A stretch of 15,805 nucleotides of DNA from a bacterium (GTDB lineage: Bacteria > Patescibacteriota > Saccharimonadia > Saccharimonadales > HK-STAS-PATE-42), in the NCBI GenBank assembly GCA_029781075.1, contig JAKOXJ010000025.1, positions 1 through 15,805 on the forward strand, in the 5' to 3' direction. Both the position numbers and the translations under genes were made by a program. Below, in pieces: positions 1 through 4,782 of this stretch. Below the pieces are notes generated by a model that worked only from the letters and a program-made list of their open reading frames with translations, was not told the origin of the DNA and made no database searches. Each line of letters begins with the position of its first letter. The first letter of the stretch is position 1.

Positions 1-63
1 AGCTAACTCCCCTGCTCCGTTTTGATTTTGCTCAATTAAATTCTTTAGTTTACTGATTTGCAT
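1..63 (-). CDS. Possible 5' end of a divergent gene, cut by the window edge
   Basis: Read on the minus strand, an ATG at 63-61 opens a frame that stays open for 21 codons to the window edge, starting M-Q-I-S-K-L-K-N-L-I-E-Q. This is lysine-rich, helix-like and compatible with a real N-terminus, but it is too short to assign a family. A TATACT sequence on the minus strand (90-85) lies about 20 bases upstream and could be its -10 box; it overlaps the -10 box of the tRNA gene on the other strand. A 63-base open frame can arise by chance, so the call rests on the frame, the start position and the divergent -10 together. Confidence 0.4.
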   Translation of the reverse strand, partial: MQISKLKNLIEQNQNGAGELA

Positions 64-86
64 AGAATAGACGATATGTTTTGTAG

Positions 87-92
87 TATAAT
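87..92 (+). promoter_or_regulatory. -10 box of the tRNA-Arg promoter
   Basis: A perfect TATAAT lies 26 bases upstream of the mature tRNA 5' end, predicting a short leader of about 19 nt. No convincing -35 hexamer is present at 17 bp; TTGCAT at 58-63 is too far away. On the opposite strand the same bases give a TATACT (90-85), so two divergent -10 boxes may overlap here. Confidence 0.6.
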
Positions 93-117
93 CTTAACAG
101 ATCTAAGGAAGTTATAT

Positions 118-194
118 GTACCCGTAGCTCAGCTGGATAGAGCGTTGGCTTGCGGAGCCAAAGGTCGCAGGTTCGAGTCCCGCCGGGTACACCA
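118..194 (+). tRNA. tRNA-Arg, anticodon GCG, CCA encoded
   Basis: A complete cloverleaf can be drawn by hand. The acceptor stem is GTACCCG (118-124) with CGGGTAC (184-190). The D-stem is GCTC/GAGC (127-130, 140-143). The anticodon stem is TTGGC/GCCAA (145-149, 157-161) around the loop TTGCGGA, giving anticodon GCG at 152-154, which reads CGC and possibly CGU. The variable loop is AGGTC. The T-loop is TTCGAGT (172-178), the discriminator is A191, and CCA is encoded at 192-194. The T-stem GCAGG/CCCGC has one A-C mismatch at its middle pair, which is unusual. Most bacteria read CGN codons with an ACG (inosine) tRNA, so GCG is noteworthy. The 3' end and flank (187-200) recur at the 125-bp repeats downstream. 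Confidence 0.93.
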
Positions 195-196
195 GA

Positions 197-225
197 TTGA
201 TATTTTTACAAAAAGATGTTATTGT
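197..225 (+). promoter_or_regulatory. Promoter of the papain-like gene, just after the tRNA
   Basis: TTGATA (197-202) and TATTGT (220-225) are separated by exactly 17 bp. The predicted transcription start falls at about 231-232, on the ATG itself, so the mRNA would be leaderless. The same arrangement (TTGAAA, 17 bp, TATTGT) is found after the second 125-bp repeat. Confidence 0.5.
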
Positions 226-229
226 AAAA
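204..229. repeat. Perfect 8-bp inverted repeat over the promoter
   Basis: TTTTACAA (204-211) and TTGTAAAA (222-229) are perfect inverted copies around a 10-base loop. The right arm covers most of the predicted -10 box and ends two bases before the ATG at 232. It could be an operator or a weak AT-rich terminator for the tRNA transcript. There is no U-tract after it, so operator or start-site structure is somewhat more likely. Confidence 0.5.
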
Positions 230-231
230 GG

Positions 232-663
232 ATGAGGTTCCTTACTCCTTCTGAGCTTGGTGGCCTAGATGCCTATTGGGATTTAGTACATCCGTCGCTG
301 TCCCATGATTATACTGTCACGGCTGGAGCTTTTGCTGCTACTCAAGGGGATATCATTAGGTTGCCAGACCGGATTGAGGCTGAGTGTGGAGAGATCGCCG
401 ACCTTATCGCAGAGGAGCTAGGAAAAACAGGTCTTAGTCCTTATATACTTGAGTTTTTTAGTCCCTCTAGCCAGTTTCTTCTACCCAGCCTATCGGGATG
501 TGGGGTTGAATGGCTGGTCCACTACGTCTGTTTAGATGGAGATACAGTTTACGACCCTATCCTACCTCGACCAACTGCTTACGGTGAGTATGTACAAAGA
601 GTGTTTGGTCAGCAAGAAGTTGCTTTTAATGTTGAGGATAAGTCTAGCCTATCATTTGTCTAG
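232..663 (+). CDS. Small papain/transglutaminase-like protein (putative)
   Basis: A 143-residue protein. The start is set at ATG 232 because the longer open frame upstream would run through the tRNA gene. I see a layout typical of papain-fold (transglutaminase or NlpC-like) enzymes: Cys52 at the head of a helix (E-C-G-E-I-A-D-L-I-A-E-E-L), His97 in the strand V-H-Y-V, and Asp108 in the following V-Y-D-P. Cys, His and Asp in this order and spacing would form the catalytic triad. If so it would act on peptide or amide bonds; the substrate is unknown. There is no signal peptide, so it is probably cytoplasmic. No Shine-Dalgarno is seen at a useful distance; the promoter predicts a leaderless mRNA. 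It is the first gene after tRNA-Arg and may be part of a mobile module. The family call comes from motif layout only. Confidence 0.6.
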   Translation: MRFLTPSELGGLDAYWDLVHPSLSHDYTVTAGAFAATQGDIIRLPDRIEAECGEIADLIAEELGKTGLSPYILEFFSPSSQFLLPSLSGCGVEWLVHYVCLDGDTVYDPILPRPTAYGEYVQRVFGQQEVAFNVEDKSSLSFV

Positions 664-722
664 TAACTAAAAGGTTTTCTAACTTTTTAAAGATTTCTTT
701 ATACTCCTATCTATTAGACTTC

Positions 723-731
723 TGCTAATAT
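723..731 (+). promoter_or_regulatory. Extended -10 promoter of the MBL-fold gene
   Basis: TGC followed by TAATAT (726-731) fits an extended -10 element. The ATG at 738 lies exactly seven bases after it, so transcription would start on or next to the start codon. No good -35 is seen. A TATACT at 700-705 is an alternative that would give a leader of about 25 nt. Confidence 0.4.
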
Positions 732-737
732 ATAAAT

Positions 738-1388
738 ATGAAAATTACTAAATTAGTTCACTCTTGTTTTATTCTTGAGAAAGATGGCAAAAGGATTTTG
801 GTAGATCCGGGCGTATATAGCTGGCAAAGTGGTGTGGTCGAAGAGGATTTAATGTCTGATTTAGACAGTGTGGTTGTAACACATGAACATCCGGATCACT
901 TGAGCGAAGATTTTGTCGATCTAGTAAAGACTAAGTCCCCTGGTGCTAAGTGGTATGGCCCTAGTCAGGTGGTATCCCAATTGGCTGATTGGGGTATTAA
1001 TGGGAGCTCGAGCAGTGATGATGATTCAATAGTTTTTATTGAGTCTTCTCATGCGGATTTAGACCCATGGTTTCCTGAGCAGCCTGAACATACAAGCTTT
1101 GTTCTATTTAATGAGGTGTTAGTGGGTGGTGATTGCCATACTTTATCTGACAGCCATGGTGCACGCATATTCGCAGGTGCAATTAATGGAGGTCCGTGGG
1201 GTGCTGTAGTTGGTTTTGCAAGAATGATTGAAGCTATGGATAATCGTCCTGAAGTTGTTATACCTGCACATGATTGGCATTGGAATGATGAGGCTAGAAA
1301 AGGTATATACAATAGACTCGGTGAAGTTATGGAAGCTCAAGGAGTTAAGTTCGTTCCTATGGAGAATGGCTTGAGCGTTGACATCTAG
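738..1388 (+). CDS. Metallo-beta-lactamase-fold hydrolase, UlaG-like
   Basis: A 216-residue, single-domain MBL-fold protein. The metal-binding signature T-H-E-H-P-D-H-L (His49, His51, Asp53, His54) is intact. Further ligands are supplied by the G-G-D-C segment near residue 132 and by P-A-H-D-W-H-W near residue 177. The N-terminus (K-I-T-K-L-V-H-S-C-F, then I-L-V-D-P-G) matches the short UlaG-like branch (Lactamase_B_3), whose members are usually metal-dependent phosphodiesterases or lactonases. The substrate cannot be read from sequence. No signal peptide, so cytoplasmic. The gene starts 74 bases after the papain-like gene and ends 23 bases before the first 125-bp repeat. Start chosen at the first ATG, directly after an extended -10. 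Confidence 0.88.
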   Translation: MKITKLVHSCFILEKDGKRILVDPGVYSWQSGVVEEDLMSDLDSVVVTHEHPDHLSEDFVDLVKTKSPGAKWYGPSQVVSQLADWGINGSSSSDDDSIVFIESSHADLDPWFPEQPEHTSFVLFNEVLVGGDCHTLSDSHGARIFAGAINGGPWGAVVGFARMIEAMDNRPEVVIPAHDWHWNDEARKGIYNRLGEVMEAQGVKFVPMENGLSVDI

Positions 1389-1437
1389 GTTAATGAGTTA
1401 GGTTCTTCTTTGGTTCTACTCCACTACGTCACTCTTT

Positions 1438-1446
1438 TGTTATACT
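1438..1446 (+). promoter_or_regulatory. Extended -10 promoter inside repeat copy 1
   Basis: TGT followed by TATACT (1441-1446) is a full extended -10 motif. It predicts transcription starting at about 1452, the foot of the long hairpin. No -35 hexamer is evident, as expected for extended -10 promoters. Confidence 0.45.
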
Positions 1447-1450
1447 GAAC

Positions 1451-1532
1451 GGTGTAGATACCTTGAACACTTCATACCAACTAAGAAGCTCTGACTTCAG
1501 TTGGTTCCAATTCGAGAGTTCGAGGTACACCA
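1451..1532 (+). ncRNA. Candidate small structured RNA ending in CCA, copy 1
   Basis: An extended -10 places the start near 1452. The segment closes on itself through the long-range stem described for the repeat, ends in A-C-C-A like a mature tRNA, and is followed 12 bases later by a good intrinsic terminator (1545-1564). Promoter, compact structure and terminator together suggest an independently transcribed RNA of about 80-110 nt. The tRNA resemblance is limited to the T-loop-like GTTCGAG and the GTACACCA end; a T-stem and D-arm are lacking. It may instead be only a folded recombination site. Confidence 0.35.
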
Positions 1533-1544
1533 GATTGACAACAT

Positions 1545-1564
1545 AGCCTCTTGGGAGGTTTTTT
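1545..1564 (+). terminator. Intrinsic terminator after repeat copy 1
   Basis: AGCCTC (1545-1550) pairs with GAGGTT (1555-1560; one G-T pair) around the loop TTGG, and a run of six T follows at 1559-1564. It lies between the CCA-like end of the repeat and the next gene, so it would end a short transcript started inside the repeat. Confidence 0.65.
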
Positions 1565-1570
1565 GTATGG

Positions 1571-1576
1571 TACTAT
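1571..1576 (+). promoter_or_regulatory. Possible -10 box of the orphan gene
   Basis: TACTAT ends nine bases before the ATG at 1585. A perfect TTGACA exists at 1535-1540 but is 30 bp away, too far to pair with this -10. The promoter call is therefore weak. If right, the mRNA would have almost no leader. Confidence 0.25.
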
Positions 1577-1584
1577 GATCTTGT

Positions 1585-2061
1585 ATGGGAATAGTATATG
1601 GACAGCGACTCTATCCTACGGTTGATAACCCATTCGATCACTTTGAGGGCATGTTGGACGCTAAGGGCGAGGGTTACTCTGAGTTTGATATGGGACACGG
1701 TCATGGGTACAGTGTGCGTCAGCTAAAGATGTCTTATGCTGGTCTAGTGGCGGTTGACTTAAGGCAGCCTATGGAGAAGCCGGATGGTGATAGAGATATC
1801 CATCTTGACATACTGACTCACCAACAGTTAATACGTATAGCTCTCGAGTATGAGGATGGCTTCGTTGAGGCTCATTGCGGTGGGGGTGTTCGAGTTTCAC
1901 CAGATGGGAGTGTTAGTGATGATATGGGTGTTGGCTTTAAGGCTATTGAACATGGGCCACTAACTATAGCTACTAAGAACGCCCTTGTTAATATTGCAGC
2001 AGGAAACTTTGAGCCAGTAGCTTGGTATGATTCGCAGGATAACCCTATAAGACAAATGTAA
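1585..2061 (+). CDS. Orphan 158-residue protein between two identical repeats
   Basis: I do not recognise this family. The protein is soluble and acidic with no signal peptide or membrane segment. Visible features are a His/Gly cluster (D-M-G-H-G-H-G-Y, residues about 36-43), a second E-A-H-C-G-G-G segment near residue 95, and a regular C-terminal half with alternating strand and helix stretches. The two His/Cys clusters could bind metal, but that is a guess. The start is the first ATG in frame, with no Shine-Dalgarno. The stop at 2061 is only five bases before repeat copy 2, so gene and repeat form a tight unit of 655 bp bounded by identical ends. Base composition is like that of its neighbours. 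Confidence 0.75.
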   Translation: MGIVYGQRLYPTVDNPFDHFEGMLDAKGEGYSEFDMGHGHGYSVRQLKMSYAGLVAVDLRQPMEKPDGDRDIHLDILTHQQLIRIALEYEDGFVEAHCGGGVRVSPDGSVSDDMGVGFKAIEHGPLTIATKNALVNIAAGNFEPVAWYDSQDNPIRQM

Positions 2062-2092
2062 TAGTCGGTTCTACTCCACTACGTCACTCTTT

Positions 2093-2101
2093 TGTTATAC
2101 T
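2093..2101 (+). promoter_or_regulatory. Extended -10 promoter inside repeat copy 2
   Basis: The same TGT plus TATACT as in copy 1, predicting a start near 2107 at the foot of the hairpin. Any read-through would enter the HIT-family gene. Confidence 0.45.
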
Positions 2102-2105
2102 GAAC

Positions 2106-2187
2106 GGTGTAGATACCTTGAACACTTCATACCAACTAAGAAGCTCTGACTTCAGTTGGTTCCAATTCGAGAGTTCGAGGTACACCA
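2106..2187 (+). ncRNA. Candidate small structured RNA ending in CCA, copy 2
   Basis: Same sequence and predicted fold as 1451-1532. It is followed by the hairpin at 2207-2222, which has a discontinuous T-rich tail, so termination here would be weaker than after copy 1. Confidence 0.33.
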
Positions 2188-2197
2188 GATTTAGATA

Positions 2198-2226
2198 TTG
2201 AAATTTTACCACTTTTGTGGTATTGT
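2198..2226 (+). promoter_or_regulatory. Promoter of the HIT-family gene
   Basis: TTGAAA (2198-2203) and TATTGT (2221-2226) are spaced by exactly 17 bp. The start would lie near 2233, two bases before the ATG at 2235, giving an almost leaderless mRNA. Spacing and -10 sequence are the same as in the promoter after tRNA-Arg. Confidence 0.5.
2207..2222 (+). terminator. Hairpin after repeat copy 2 (weak terminator or operator)
   Basis: TACCAC (2207-2212) and GTGGTA (2217-2222) form a perfect 6-bp stem with a TTTT loop, followed by TTGTTTGTTTAT. It could end the repeat-derived transcript. Its right arm overlaps the -10 box of the next promoter, so it could also be an operator. Confidence 0.4.
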
Positions 2227-2234
2227 TTGTTTAT

Positions 2235-2723
2235 ATGAGTATTTTGGGAGAACGGGTAACTGATTGCTATTCTTGTGAGCATTCTGATGAGACACTTGGC
2301 CTTGTTGCGAATACAAAGCATCATCGGCTTGTGATCGTAAATGATCAGTTGTATCTGGGCAGAGCTGCACTAATAGCTCGTCGACATATACCTAGGATAA
2401 GTGAGATGTCTATTGGCGAGCAGGTAGATTGGACCGAGGCATTGGTTAGGTATGAAAAAACTTGCATCCAAGTATTTGGCGCTACTCACCTCACTGTTGC
2501 TAATCTTAATAATCATGGCTATCGTGAAGGTGGTGTGCCACATGTGCATAGTCACCTTAGGCCAAGATATGCAGAACCAATTGGGTTTGCTGGTTTGAAT
2601 TTTGAAGATCCTAACCCTGGTGATCATCACCTTCATGGTGACGATAATGTTAGACTGGTATCCGAGGATGTGATTCAAAGGATAGCGGTTGTGATGAAAG
2701 ATGGTTGGGACTCAATTAGTTAA
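2235..2723 (+). CDS. HIT-family (histidine triad) protein
   Basis: A 162-residue protein with the histidine triad H-V-H-S-H-L at residues 103-108; His105 or His107 would be the catalytic nucleophile position in this family. A Cys-x-x-Cys near the N-terminus (Cys11, Cys14) resembles the zinc site of many HIT hydrolases, and the segment L-I-A-R-R-H-I-P-R around residue 50 fits the nucleotide-binding strand. HIT enzymes hydrolyse dinucleoside polyphosphates or nucleoside phosphoramidates; the exact substrate is not readable. ATG 2235 is preferred over GTG 2217, because 2217 lies inside the hairpin and the -35/-10 spacer. It probably forms an operon with the gene nine bases downstream. Confidence 0.85.
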   Translation: MSILGERVTDCYSCEHSDETLGLVANTKHHRLVIVNDQLYLGRAALIARRHIPRISEMSIGEQVDWTEALVRYEKTCIQVFGATHLTVANLNNHGYREGGVPHVHSHLRPRYAEPIGFAGLNFEDPNPGDHHLHGDDNVRLVSEDVIQRIAVVMKDGWDSIS

Positions 2724-2732
2724 TAAAAAATT

Positions 2733-3422
2733 ATGGAACAGATATTATTTCCTTTTGCTTATACCTCTAACTTAAGTGAGGCTGGATCCCCTACCCTTAC
2801 GGTTTTAAGCAAGATGAGTGTTGTAGCCACTGAGCTTGTTAGTAATGAGCTGGACGAGCCTGCCAGGATAGTAATTGCTGGTGAGCAGACATTCGGACCG
2901 CACTTCGCTTCGACTGGAGAATTAATGTCTAGAGCTCTTAAGAGCTCAGGAGTAGGATACAGTAGCTTAACTGTCCTAGATAGAGAGTATGGCGGGAAGT
3001 TGAATAATACTACCTTGCAGGTGCGGGCTCTGGCGAGGTATCTCTCCGAGGCTGAATCCACAAGAAGAGACGTTGAACTTATTGGTATCGTTCATGCTTT
3101 TCATGCCGAGAGAGCAAAGATGTTGATGGACGCGTATGGAGTTACGGCAAGAATTAAGATCATCGAAGATGTAATTATGGGCAGTCCATTGGCGGATCAA
3201 TACAGAGAGATAGTGGAGGCTCTATCGCACTTCGAAGGGGTCCGCGAGAGAGTTGCAAGGTCTGTTAACTCAATAGAAAGAAAAGGTCGTATTAGTATAC
3301 TCGCTTCAAGAATATTAGGTGCGCCGGTACATGATATTAAATATAACGAAAAAAATGGTAAGCCAGAAAAATTTGCTGCAAAAGCTTGGTGGATTGAATT
3401 GGGTCGATGTGGTGACCGCTAG
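2733..3422 (+). CDS. YdcF/DUF218-like protein
   Basis: A 229-residue protein with the layout of DUF218 (YdcF/SanA-like): the strand and loop I-V-I-A-G-E (46-51), a helix with S-T-G-E-L-M (60-65), the segment G-G-K-L-N-N-T-T (87-94, matching the family's N-T pattern), and I-V-H-A-F-H-A-E-R-A (119-128), which matches the conserved strand-H-R region. YdcF binds S-adenosylmethionine but has no settled function. The usual N-terminal membrane anchor of SanA is absent, so it is likely cytoplasmic. It starts nine bases after the HIT gene, without a Shine-Dalgarno, and its TAG stop overlaps the stop of the convergent minus-strand gene (shared CTAG, 3419-3422). Confidence 0.6.
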   Translation: MEQILFPFAYTSNLSEAGSPTLTVLSKMSVVATELVSNELDEPARIVIAGEQTFGPHFASTGELMSRALKSSGVGYSSLTVLDREYGGKLNNTTLQVRALARYLSEAESTRRDVELIGIVHAFHAERAKMLMDAYGVTARIKIIEDVIMGSPLADQYREIVEALSHFEGVRERVARSVNSIERKGRISILASRILGAPVHDIKYNEKNGKPEKFAAKAWWIELGRCGDR

Positions 3423-3928
3423 AACTTAATTTTGCGCATTAGCCAGTCTACGATATTATTGGATGGGATTGTTTCTGGCAAGTTATTCCTTAAGATCGCC
3501 AATACTTTGTCGGTGATGGCTTTGTCTTCAAGGCAAAGTGATACCGGCATAGCTATTCTTTTTACACCAACAAAAGTAATTTGAGTATGAGTATCATATG
3601 TCTCTACCCAGTATCTAGAAAAACTAGAGAGATTAAAACTTTGAGAGTTTATCTTGATAGAGGAGTTAGAGAGCTCAAAGCTTTTCTTTTCTGGTCTTCT
3701 TCCGGCATATATAGTAAGACCCAGAAGAGCTAAGAGTGTTACACCCGGAGCTATATAATCTGAGCGCCCTCCAATAAGCCATGGTATTATTGCAATGGAG
3801 AAGGATGAGAATATCGCTGCTGCATACCATCCAAATGATTTAGAGTGATAGTAGAAGTCATCAGCCTTCCAAGATATTTTACTACTATCTTGGTTATGGA
3901 ATTTTTCTTCTGAGTAAGGATTGTCCAT
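3419..3928 (-). CDS. Small two-helix membrane protein, function unknown
   Basis: A 169-residue protein with a polar N-terminus of about 30 residues, then two hydrophobic stretches (about 32-52 and 60-75) separated by a short charged loop. A soluble C-terminal domain of about 90 residues follows, with a beta-rich part (K-I-N-S-Q-S-F-N-L-S-S-F-S) and an amphipathic end. This layout resembles bPH/DUF-type membrane proteins, but I cannot name the family. It follows the sortase gene by 19 bases on the same strand, with AAGG near a usable position, so the two are probably co-transcribed. That suggests a cell-envelope role, an inference from context only. Confidence 0.72.
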   Translation of the reverse strand: MDNPYSEEKFHNQDSSKISWKADDFYYHSKSFGWYAAAIFSSFSIAIIPWLIGGRSDYIAPGVTLLALLGLTIYAGRRPEKKSFELSNSSIKINSQSFNLSSFSRYWVETYDTHTQITFVGVKRIAMPVSLCLEDKAITDKVLAILRNNLPETIPSNNIVDWLMRKIKF

Positions 3929-3947
3929 ACGCTTGTTAACCTTAAGT

Positions 3948-4610
3948 TTATACTATCTCTGCCCTTATTACAGTTCTATTAGTAAAATCATGGGCGCCTT
4001 TAATGTACTGACCACCACAGGTTATTAGGACTAATCTTGGCTTTGACTGTTTATCACCAAGGAGCTCTGCCATCGGAACTTGAGCTTGAGGGTAGCTGTC
4101 AATAGATTTTACAGCGTAGCTAAAAACCTGATTACTGTCGTCTCTTACAATTATCTTTTGCCCAGGCTTTAGCTTATGTATATTGGCAAAGACAGCTCTA
4201 CCATACGAAGAATAGTGCCCTACTATCATGGCTGGTCCGGGTGATCCGGGCTTAGAAGACTTATTAAACCAAGAGACATTCCAGAGGCTTTTTGGTACGT
4301 CAACGGCGTTGTCTTTCGTGAGTCCACGACTCTCCATGAAGGCGTTAACCCCAATGTCCGGAATAATCAATCTTGATGGTCCGGTTGGTTGGTTGGCTCC
4401 AGAATTAGTGTTTTGAGGTACCTCTACCTGGGCCGGAGCATCGGCAATTGATACAAACTTACCAGATAGATCACCAGAGGTTGTATCAGGTTCTTTAAGT
4501 AAGTCAGCATCTTTTTGGTATTTGGCGTAGCTTATGGCAGTTACGGAGAATATTGCGACTAGGCTTACTAATAAAATAAGAAATGGCTTTAGTCTCTTTT
4601 TTGTTTGCAT
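3948..4610 (-). CDS. Sortase, class F-like
   Basis: A 220-residue membrane-anchored cysteine transpeptidase that attaches surface proteins. A short basic N-terminus and one hydrophobic helix (about 10-28) anchor it. A linker of about 50 residues precedes the sortase barrel, which begins near R-L-I-I-P-D-I-G-V (80-88). The catalytic triad is visible: His132 in V-G-H-Y-S-S-Y, Cys198 in L-I-T-C-G-G, and Arg212 in T-N-R-T-V-I. The C-G-G after the active-site Cys and the single anchor resemble class F enzymes of Actinobacteria; class E or D is less likely. No LPxTG-type substrate is encoded in the window. It is the first gene of a probable two-gene minus-strand operon, divergent from bL25. Confidence 0.9.
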   Translation of the reverse strand: MQTKKRLKPFLILLVSLVAIFSVTAISYAKYQKDADLLKEPDTTSGDLSGKFVSIADAPAQVEVPQNTNSGANQPTGPSRLIIPDIGVNAFMESRGLTKDNAVDVPKSLWNVSWFNKSSKPGSPGPAMIVGHYSSYGRAVFANIHKLKPGQKIIVRDDSNQVFSYAVKSIDSYPQAQVPMAELLGDKQSKPRLVLITCGGQYIKGAHDFTNRTVIRAEIV

Positions 4611-4668
4611 TCTGGTATTTTTAAGCTGTGCTAATAGCTATATTATCTAGCTTAAGCTTAGCCTATTT

Positions 4669-4697
4669 TTGAAAGTTTCTCAAGAATAATGTATAAT
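4669..4697 (+). promoter_or_regulatory. Strong sigma70-type promoter of bL25
   Basis: TTGAAA (4669-4674), a 17-bp spacer and a perfect TATAAT (4692-4697). Transcription should start near 4704, leaving a leader of about 79 nt, which is long for this window. Confidence 0.75.
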
Positions 4698-4710
4698 CTT
4701 ACAGGTTAAA

Positions 4711-4751
4711 AGAGATCTTGTTTGTAAGATTAATAGGTCTCTAAAAATCTT
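4711..4751 (+). promoter_or_regulatory. bL25 leader with competing hairpins
   Basis: Three pairings compete in the leader. ATCTT (4715-4719) pairs with AAGAT (4726-4730) around a six-base loop. The same AAGATT (4726-4731) can instead pair with AATCTT (4746-4751). AGAGATC (4711-4717) can pair with GGTCTCT (4736-4742). Such exclusive structures between promoter and a ribosomal protein gene could serve autoregulation. The stems are short and AT-rich. Confidence 0.35.
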
Positions 4752-4782
4752 TAAATTATTTAAGGGAATAGATTTATATAAA

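Larger units (their letters stand above)
1412..1536 (+). repeat. 125-bp direct repeat, copy 1 (tRNA-end-like, structured)
   Basis: Identical base for base to 2067-2191, while the flanks differ at once on both sides. It holds an extended -10 (TGT then TATACT, 1438-1446). Bases 1451-1531 fold into a long imperfect hairpin: GGTG (1451-1454) pairs with CACC (1528-1531); ten pairs join 1459-1468 to 1518-1527; seven join 1476-1482 to 1499-1505; four join 1485-1488 to 1495-1498 around a six-base loop. Bases 1455-1458 bulge out. The 3' end GTTCGAG...GGTACACCAGATTGA resembles the tRNA-Arg 3' end and shares 15 bases with tRNA plus flank (186-200, ending two bases past the repeat). A normal cloverleaf cannot be drawn. 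Confidence 0.95.
2067..2191 (+). repeat. 125-bp direct repeat, copy 2
   Basis: Identical to 1412-1536 over all 125 bases at an offset of exactly 655. The left flank differs (C2066 against T1411) and the right flank diverges from 2192. The extended -10 (2093-2101) and the entire hairpin are therefore conserved. The 3' end again reads GGTACACCAGATT, matching the tRNA-Arg end. Perfect identity of a non-coding stretch between unrelated genes means a very recent duplication or insertion, or strong selection on its sequence. Confidence 0.95.

Noticed and set aside
58..231. Open frame extending the papain-like gene upstream to 58
   Set aside because: It runs through the tRNA-Arg gene and the promoter; ATG 232 directly after a good -35/-10 pair is the credible start.
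1451..1532. Repeat as a normal tRNA gene
   Set aside because: It has a CCA end and a GTTCGAG stretch, but T-stem, D-arm and a 7-bp acceptor with correct spacing cannot be formed; it folds as one long hairpin instead.
1412..1536. Repeat as a classical integron attC site
   Set aside because: The GTTRRRY and RYYYAAC core boxes are not present in matching positions, although length and folding are reminiscent.
1412..2191. Two repeats as a CRISPR array or an insertion sequence with its terminal repeats
   Set aside because: Only two units, 125 bp each and 530 bp apart, and the enclosed gene is not a transposase.
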